NCBI RefSeq assembly: GCF_002994745.2
Contig: NC_037092.1
Coordinates: 78,581,824-78,645,823 of the forward strand
DNA from: Rosa chinensis
Taxonomy: Eukaryota; Streptophyta; Magnoliopsida; Rosales; Rosaceae
Direction of reading: 5' to 3'
DNA length: 64,000 bases
This document shows, piece by piece, positions 57,246 to 64,000 of the stretch. How positions within the stretch are numbered: the first letter of the stretch is position 1; every line of letters begins with the position of its first letter. The notes under the pieces were generated by a model. It was not told the DNA's origin and did not search any database. It worked only from the letters and a program-made list of their open reading frames with translations. The position numbers were made by a program, and so were the translations under genes.

Positions 57246-57546
57246 TATTATTCTTTGTATTTAGTCTTGGATTTATAATTGAGATAATGACCACTTACCC
57301 ACAAAATACCAAAATACATCTCATACACTCCACCAACTTATTTTTATCCCCATTCACACAATAATTTTTCCTTTTTTCTCCCAACTATTCTTTTCACTTA
57401 ATGTTTATACCATTAGTACCCTTCATTCTCTCTCACTCTCCGATCCTTGCATATTACGATTAATTTGAACAGTTTTATTTCCCTCTCCTTTTTCCTTTTG
57501 ATGAAACGTGGTGGGCCCATCTTGAATTTATTTGTCTAGACTATAA
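57246..57546. other. AT-rich spacer before the pararetrovirus
   Basis: No gene or repeat boundary is evident. It may include the upstream leader or promoter of the viral sequence, but I see no clear TATA box. Confidence 0.5.
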
Positions 57547-57864
57547 TTGCAGTTCAAATTCATCCTCTATTCGAAGGAAACAGTTAAGTTTTCACTATTC
57601 ATAATTTCGATCATAGACATATTAGAATTCATTGCTATTTGCAAAAACACAAGTAAAGAGTTAGCTGAAGAAAAAAAGAAGCTGAGAAAGTTAAAAGATT
57701 ACAGGTCAAGACTTAAAAGAGAAACTCCCGATTATTGAGATATTATCTTCATAGTTCAGAAAAGAATATACAAAGTTGAAAAATCAGATTGAATCTTGAA
57801 TATATTCTCCGAGAGGAACAAAAACCTCTTGATTATTTGAGCATTGGTTAGATCCGCACATCAC

Positions 57865-57876
57865 TGGTATCAAAGC
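57865..57876 (+). other. Primer-binding site of the pararetrovirus
   Basis: TGGTATCAAAGC differs at one base from the initiator tRNA-Met complement used by caulimovirids as the minus-strand primer. It lies upstream of the first viral coding blocks. Confidence 0.7.
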
Positions 57877-57906
57877 TTGCAAAGAGCTCAAAAGGGGAAT
57901 CCCCAA

Positions 57907-58230
57907 TGGGGACAATGTCTGAATTAATATTAGAGAAGTTGAATTTTCTACTAAAATCTTCTGATGAGAAATATTAGAACCTGATACAAGAGCATCTAGA
58001 TAAAGTACCAGATATAATCGCCCAATTAGAAAAATTGGAGCACAAAATCGATTATATCAAAGAATTTCCTAAAAGGGAAGAAGAATAGCTAACAAGTGTT
58101 GGCAGAAAAATCAATGAACAGTGAGAAATGCTAGATTCTATGAAAAATATACTGAAGGATAAGAAAAAGCCTCCAGTAAAATCAAAGAAAGCTAATGGAT
58201 TCAAACCATTAGAAAAACCCTAGAAGAATC
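57907..58230 (+). pseudogene. N-terminal coiled-coil region of the viral polyprotein
   Basis: In one frame interrupted by several stops it reads EKLNFLLKSSDEKY, DIIAQLEKLEHKIDYIKEFP and a Lys-rich end (KKKPPVKSKKANGF). The heptad-like pattern fits a coiled coil. The function is not assigned. Confidence 0.5.
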
Positions 58231-58241
58231 CTACGCCAAGC

Positions 58242-59260
58242 ATGATTTTTCTAGAACCTTCTACTAGTCTGACTAGTATCAGGTATGAAAAACCAAAACA
58301 CTTGGTAGCAAGAGATGTCAAGATGATGAGCATCTTTGGAAAAAAGAAAGGAGTACAACTCCTAAATGCAGAAGAATTTGAATATAATGAAATTGAACAG
58401 GAGGTAAAAAACTCCGCAATTCCAAAGTTAGATTTTAAACAAATCTACAAAAGGGGAAAGTTTGAATTGATGGACAGCCATCACTTCAAATTATTGGAAT
58501 TTACAACCCCTCTACAACAGGAGAAACAGATCTTTTAATGATCACTCCTGAGGAAGTTGCTAGAGCAAAGGCAAAAAAATATCAATTTATGCATATTGGA
58601 GTAGTCCAAGTAGGCATAAAACTACTTGCCCGAAAAGGCATAAACTGTTCAGTTCTATGTGTTTTACAAGATAATAGACTAACAGATTTTCAAGCTAGTC
58701 TATTGGGAACACTTGAAGCATCTTTATGCAATCAAGTGGCATATTTCAACTGTTTCCCAAACTTCTCAACCAGCTTGAAAGATGCAGCTCACTGTCTGAG
58801 ACTGAGAGTCAAAACAGATGGCATATCGATGAAAAAGGATATGCAAGAACTCGCTCTAGTATACATAATATACTATAAACTGACGAGTACCACAGTAGAA
58901 CCCAAGACAAGGATATCAAATATCCCTGGTCTTACTACTGGATTCCTCACCAGTCAGAAAAACCATTCTCATCAACATATTCACAAGGTTACTTGGAATG
59001 AAGTAACTTTTGCTCTTGAATGGAAATTATCTGGTCCAAAGAAACCACCAGAAAGTGCCAAAGCGGCAATATATGAAAGCAGAAAGACTGGAGATATCAG
59101 TCTAAAATTCGACGATCACAGAAAAAGTGACGTGTGTCCTGAAAATGTTAGGATAAACAAAAATCTTCTTAGAAGAAGCTACAGCACTAGAGAAGCTAGT
59201 GTTAGTGGTACCAAACTCACTGTTGAAGGACCAACATATCCTATTACCGAAGAATTTTAG
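58242..59260 (+). pseudogene. Movement protein region of the pararetrovirus
   Basis: Two overlapping open pieces (58242-58538 and 58538-59260) in different frames, meeting at TAATGA. The second contains CSVLCVLQDNRLTDFQASLL, then a Cys/Phe-rich core with ASLCNQVAYFNCFPNF and later TWNEVTFALEW. These resemble the 30K-superfamily movement proteins of caulimovirids, which open plasmodesmata for spread. The frame change and missing context make it non-functional. Confidence 0.75.
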
Positions 59261-59286
59261 AAGCTGATCTAAACAGACCAGTAAAT

Positions 59287-60480
59287 ATGCTTAGAGCACA
59301 AAAGCTCTATGAACTCTATGAGGAAGCAGAATCCTGCGAACATACTGAACGATTAGAGCAACTAATCGAAGAAATGAAAAATTTCGAACCAGGAAAGGTA
59401 AGAAAAATCCTTCCTTATCAAGATATCGAAATGGAAGACGGAGAAATCTCCAATTCCAAAACCTTCATCATTAGAGAAAAGGGAAAACTGAAACTCCCTG
59501 TGCAGAAACCCCGACAGGCAGAAAAGAAGGAAGAAATTCTCAAAAATTTGTCCCAGAGGACAATATACCCAGGGTACCAATTACAAATTATGGAATATGG
59601 TTAAATCTAGACAAGAGAAAAACTCTTGACCAATGGGTAGATAGTCTCATGATGGCTTCTGCTCTTACCCTTGGAAAATTTGAAGCACTAGATCTTCAGG
59701 TGTACTATGAAACTACTCTCACTGGAGTAGCTAAAAAGTACTATCTATCTTTCAAAGAGACTACCAAAGGAAGAAACTAGCTAGAAGAAAACAAAAATTC
59801 AAAATCTCTCCTTATGATTTTGCAGTACCCCTATATGAACAATTATGTGGAGATCTTTCAAATTTGAGCGAAAAGGCTAAAGAAACGGCCAAATCAAATA
59901 TCTATGCTCTCAAAATTTGTGACATGAGATATTTTGAAGAATACTTGAATGAGTTTCAGGAATACTACTGTACAATAGGTGAACTAGAGAATACTGATCT
60001 AGTAAACTTATTACACAGAAAACTCCCTGAACCATGGAGAACAGCTATGAGAGAAAGCATAGCTGAAAAAATAATTGAAAGATTTTCAGTTGGAGGAATT
60101 GCCGACAGAATCAGGCAATTACTAAAAGAGCAATGTAGAGTAAATCTTAGAGCCAAGATGGCTAGGAAACAACTCAAAGGAGTTGAAAACTTTTGTTATG
60201 GAATACTGGATATGCCTACCAACTGGGGATGTCATGAATCCAAGTTCTACAAGAAAAGAAAAGAAAAATATTACTCGAAACGGTTTGGAAAGAGTAATAA
60301 GAGAAAGGATTGGAAGTTTAAGAAAAGTTCTAACTCCAAGAAACAACAGGAAGAAGATCCCAAAAAAAAAATCTTCAAGATCAGAATAAACAACCAGGCA
60401 AGAAAGCTTGCAGATGTTGGTTATGTAGAGCTGAAGGGCACTATGCCAATGAATGCCTAGAAAAGGGTAAAAGATCTACT
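59287..60480 (+). pseudogene. Coat-protein region with CCHC zinc knuckle
   Basis: The acidic N-terminal piece (59287-59604) has EEAESCEHTERLEQLIEEMK. After stops near 59600 and 59780 a second piece (59864-60460) is capsid-like (YFEEYLNEFQEYYCTIGELE) and ends in a Lys-rich tail. The zinc knuckle CWLCRAEGHYANEC (60415-60456; C-x2-C-x4-H-x4-C) is in another frame, after a shift close to the A-run at 60362-60371. Acidic sequence follows to a stop near 60694. The layout matches caulimovirid coat proteins. Confidence 0.75.
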
Positions 60481-60723
60481 AAAGCTCTATTTGAAGAACA
60501 TGAGCCCATAGTAGAAACAACAAATATGAAAGGCTACGAAATAGCCTATTCTGATGAAGAAGATGACAGGTCAGTTTACTTTGCCTCGTCTGAAGAAGAA
60601 GAATCATCTAACTCTGAAACAGATTCTGAAGTAGAATACTTAGAATCTAGACAGATGAATGTTCTAATTAAAGTCAAAAATTGGGAAAAAAAGTAAGACA
60701 GAAGCAATAACGTCCTCATATCA

Positions 60724-62323
60724 TGTCACGCCCTGACTCGAGCTAATTTTCTAATCTCGAGTTAAGGTGTGAATCACATCTTAATTATAGAACTAATATT
60801 TCTATAACCAAAATGTGACAAAAATAAATAAATAAATCGTGAACTAAAACTAGATAACAAGATCTCAAAATTCCAGCGGAAGCATATATTACATAGTCTT
60901 TATCACATAGTACACTAGTACTCATTCTTTATACCAAACAAACATAAAGGAAACACAAGTTTCACAACCCATTTGACATTATATACATATCAGAACTTCT
61001 TGCCCTAGTATCTTGATTCCATACCTGCAAAATCTGTTAAGGGGTGAGCTCAACCAGCGGCTCAGTAGGGACATAAAACTTTCTCATGGATAATTGACCA
61101 AAGATAATACCATCATGTATTTCAATTATAACATGCAAATCAAACAATGATGCAATCCAACTCCATTTATTTACCCGTTAATCCATATATCAGAATATGC
61201 AAGCTTACACGTCCCATACCGTGTACTTTACAGTTTTGCAACTGTGACTTGAATATCCAAACATATAAATTAATCTCCTGACTCAATCAAATCCCCCAAA
61301 ACCCCTTTTGCTAGTCATCTTGTCCGAAACATTGATCTCCAAGCCCAAATCACTCAAATATATCGACAATTATACCGCCGATATTCTAAACCTAAATGTG
61401 CACACGGGCTCGCCTGAGCTTGATCCCTACAATGTTCAGATTCAACTACACAAAAGATAATTTCCCACAACACCAAATAATCATAATTTTCCCCCAACTC
61501 CTTTACAGTTGATGAATAACAACCTCCATGAAAACATGCACTTACATCGATCAACGTACATTTAGTACATGTAATAAAATATCATCAAAGAAATCATTCA
61601 AAATAATATTAACCAGAATAATATAAACACAAAGCATATAAAATCAACATCCAATCATAAAAAGTTTCCCCGAGATCCCCCTACCTTATTTCCGACAATC
61701 GCGGACAATACAAAATAAAATCAAGCCTCCTAGGTCGTCAAAAAATAGTTTCACCAAATCAGAATTTTCTTTCCACCAATAGAAAGAGCTCATCAAGACG
61801 AATCCGTAGCCTTTTGCGGGTTCTAAATCGGAGTTACGGATCAAAAGTTATGATCCGCCAAAGTTTTAGAGAGAGAAAGCTAGAGAGAGAAATCTTTTCA
61901 AAATTGGTACTGAAGAATGAGGTGGCTAAGTTCCTATTTATAGGAGAGAACTGCCATGTGTCAAGACATGAATGGTTGGTTTGGTGCCACTTGTCAACTT
62001 CTAAATCAAACACCAACAAGCTTATGCCACTTGTCAAGCACACAAAGACATGATGCCACCATTTGACACATGTCAATCTGATCTTGCACATGCAAGACAC
62101 GTTTGGCTACTGTTACCTGGTCTCCAAGTCAGCCTATCGACCAATAGTGACATGCCACGTCGCCACTTAATTTGATTTCCAACTAAACTTCAAAAATTCG
62201 TTAAAAATAGCTCGGAAACCAGAAAAATTAACCGAAAAATGCTGCGAACTCGTGGTGACCTATACTTTCCATTTCCAAGCTCAAAAATAAAATTCAACCA
62301 ACTTTAAAATTCAGGATCTCACA
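60724..62323 (-). mobile_element. Solo LTR (gypsy-type) inside the pararetrovirus
   Basis: 1600 bp bounded by TGTCACGCCC and GATCTCACA with the TSD TATCA at 60719-60723 and 62324-62328. On the minus strand it ends GGGCGTGACA, the same end as the chromovirus LTR at 31754-31763, and has a TATAAATA box (61935-61942). No internal region is present, so it is the product of recombination between two LTRs. Confidence 0.95.
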
Positions 62324-62328
62324 TATCA

Positions 62329-63097
62329 GGTGAAGCCTGGTACATTCGTTTGTGTCTACTGCCTATGTCATGAAAAGAATGGACTTCCTATGTTCTGTGA
62401 AGAGTCAAAAAAGACTTATCACAAAGAATGCTTCATAGCTGAAGCAAGAAGAAAAACCAAGAATGGCCTTATCAGCCAATTGGTAGAACAAGAATATGAA
62501 GAATATTTCTCTGAACAAAAAGAGAAAAAGGTAGAAGCTCTGTTCCAAGAAATCATGGAACCATCTTCCTCAGAAATAAAGGAAGAAAAAATTGATGAAA
62601 ATATAATCGATGAAAATATAGAACTAGTTGAACTACCAGAAAATGTTCCAGAAGAATGCAAACCATTCATCCCTCAAGAACAAACTCAAGAAAATGAGTT
62701 TCAACAATCAAAAATCATCTCCACTAGTAGATACAACAACTACATAGAGATTGGATTAAAATTCCCTGATCATAGAAAATATCATCTACATGCATTTGTA
62801 GATAATGGATCAGGATTTATAGTTGCAAAAAGATTTACAATTCCAGAAGAACTCTGGAAAGAAGATAATAAAAGAATAGCTACTGGTGTCCAGTTTGATG
62901 GAAGCCACTTAACCATGAAAAAGGTAGTTGGGAATGTTCACATCACCATTGGTGGAGAAACATTTGTCATCAACACCCTTTGGCAATCAGAAGGCCAAGG
63001 ATCTGATTTCTTGTTGGGAAATGATTTCATTCTCCAACAACGATTTATTCAAAATGAAGAAGCTATAGGCTTCAGAAAAGAAGATAGGGTGTTCTGA
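62329..63097 (+). pseudogene. Protease region of the pararetrovirus
   Basis: It begins just after the solo-LTR TSD with a Cys/His cluster (CVYCLCHEKNGLPMFC..TYHKEC), then a Glu-rich linker. An aspartic-protease-like part follows, with HAFVDNGSGFIVAKRF and DFLLGNDFI. Usual active sites read D-T/S-G; here it is D-N-G, possibly a lesion. Frame is kept to a stop at 63095-63097. Confidence 0.75.
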
Positions 63098-63171
63098 GCA
63101 GATAGACTTATCCACGCGAAAAGTGTAGTAGGTCCAAACTTTACCACTCAGTATCAGAGATCGCAACAATA

Positions 63172-64000
63172 GTGGTGGTCCTAGTCCTAAACCCTACAAA
63201 CCCAAATTTGAACCATTGTTACAAATCAAACAACAAGAAGAATTACTCGTTGATGAATCTTCTGAAGAAGAAGAAACTAGTGAAGATGAAGAAGCTAGTT
63301 TCATCCATGAGCATAACCTCAAGCACTTTCATAATAAGCTTGAGTCTCAGAAAACTCCTACTCTTGATAAAATCAGGAAAATGCTCGAACAGAATATAGA
63401 TGTCGACCCTCAGAAATTTTGGGAAAAAGACCCAGTGGTCTGTGGATTAAGATTACATTATATGAATGCTATCTGTCATGTCAAAGCTATTCCTCAGTAC
63501 AAAGAGGAAGATAAAAAAGAATTCAGAAAAGATATTGAAGATCTCCTGAACAAGAGATTAATTCAACCATCCATTAACCCTCATCATGCTCCAGTATTCT
63601 ACGTAAGAAATCATGCATAAAATATTAGAGGAAAAGCTAGAATGGTAATTGAGTACAGAGATGTCAATAAGAAGACCGTTAAAGACGGTTATCAAATTGC
63701 TCAAGTACAAATACTGATCAACCAGCTCGGAGGAGCTAAAGTCTTTTCAAAATTCGATGTAAAGTCGGGTTTTTGGCAAGTCAAGATGCATCCAGATAGT
63801 GTTCCTCTTACTGCATTTGGAAACCACAAGGTCATTATGAATGGTTAGTAATGCCTTTCTGTGTCGTCTACATTGATGACATTCTTGTCTTCTCCAAAAA
63901 CAGAGAAGAACACATGAAACACCTCCATAAGGTTGTAAAGCTTATAGTTCAGCATGAAATCATTTTAGGAGAAAAGAAAATCTTCTTTATCCTAGATGAA
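63172..64000 (+). pseudogene. Reverse transcriptase region of the pararetrovirus, with frame break and deletion
   Basis: It contains an acidic segment, then PQYKEEDKKEFRKDIEDLLN, INPHHAPVFYVRNHA (stop at 63618-63620), ARMVIEYRDVNKKTVKDGYQ and KFDVKSGFWQVKMHPDS. A frame break follows the GNHK motif near 63830. The catalytic YIDDILVFSKN (about 63871 on) comes immediately after a PF sequence, so the residues normally between these two motifs are missing. The block continues past the window edge. Confidence 0.88.

Larger units (their letters stand above)
57547..64000 (+). mobile_element. Endogenous pararetrovirus (caulimovirid-like), broken and truncated at window edge
   Basis: Plus-strand blocks in order: a tRNA-Met-like primer site, a coiled N-terminal region, a movement-protein region, a coat-protein-like region with a CCHC zinc knuckle, an aspartic protease and reverse transcriptase. 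No LTRs flank it and no integrase precedes RT. That combination is known for integrated Caulimoviridae; movement, coat and pol regions in this order suggest a petuvirus- or florendovirus-like layout. Frame changes, stops, an internal deletion in RT and a 1.6-kb LTR insertion make it a fossil. Confidence 0.88.

Noticed and set aside
1..64000. CRISPR arrays, rRNA, tRNA genes, bacterial operons
   Set aside because: None seen. Repeats present are transposon ends, microsatellites or LTRs, and the genes have introns and eukaryotic splice sites.

Overview
The window is a repeat-dense stretch of a plant nuclear genome. Plant-type LTR retrotransposons with tRNA-Met or 'GGCAYGCCCAGTGGGAC' primer sites, CACTA and Mutator elements, a tRNA-like SINE, an endogenous pararetrovirus and a plant nardilysin-like gene all point to a eudicot. 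The style of the repeats reminded me of Rosaceae, but I cannot test that. I found no bacterial-type operons, rRNA or CRISPR. Element boundaries below come mostly from reading target-site duplications (TSDs) directly.

Left arm (1-13.9 kb). A degenerate minus-strand Ty3/gypsy element of the Tat type (gag, protease, RT, RNase H, second RNase H, start of integrase) runs off the left edge; its 5' LTR is at about 6847-7644. Then come AT-rich intergenic DNA, a 192-bp SINE (8165-8356) and two ORF-less LINE-like retroposons (9264-10174 and about 12301-13327).

Centre (13.99-47.17 kb). A nardilysin/insulinase-like (M16) gene on the plus strand has been turned into a pseudogene spread over 33 kb. It has in-frame stops, frameshifts, and insertions in two exons and one intron. 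Exon 4 carries an old repeat (15875-27328) that itself contains a very young 9.3-kb LTR element (17961-27269) encoding only GAG, with 3121-bp LTRs that differ at about four positions. The intron after exon 4 carries a Ty1/copia element (27444-44098). That copia is itself split by a chromovirus-like element (28684-34862) and by a CACTA transposon (37416-42895) carrying exons of a TIMELESS-like gene. A later exon is split by a LINE-like retroposon (45536-46638) with a perfect 14-bp TSD.

Right arm (47.2-64 kb). A Mutator-like element (47911-53718) contains a second CACTA element (48278-52716) with a TNP1-type coding remnant. Next is an inverted-repeat element (about 53735-56413) split by another Mutator-like element (54442-55947), then another LINE-like retroposon in reverse orientation. 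An endogenous caulimovirid-like pararetrovirus (about 57.5 kb to the right edge) is broken by frameshifts, a deletion and a 1.6-kb solo LTR (60724-62323).

Nested order and LTR divergence agree. The copia LTRs differ most (roughly 18 substitutions in about 440 bp by eye), the chromovirus inside it less (about 7 in 885), and the GAG-only element least (about 4 in 3121). No intact host gene is visible. The items most worth following up are the GAG-only element with its repeated stem-loop motif, and the CACTA element carrying TIMELESS exons.
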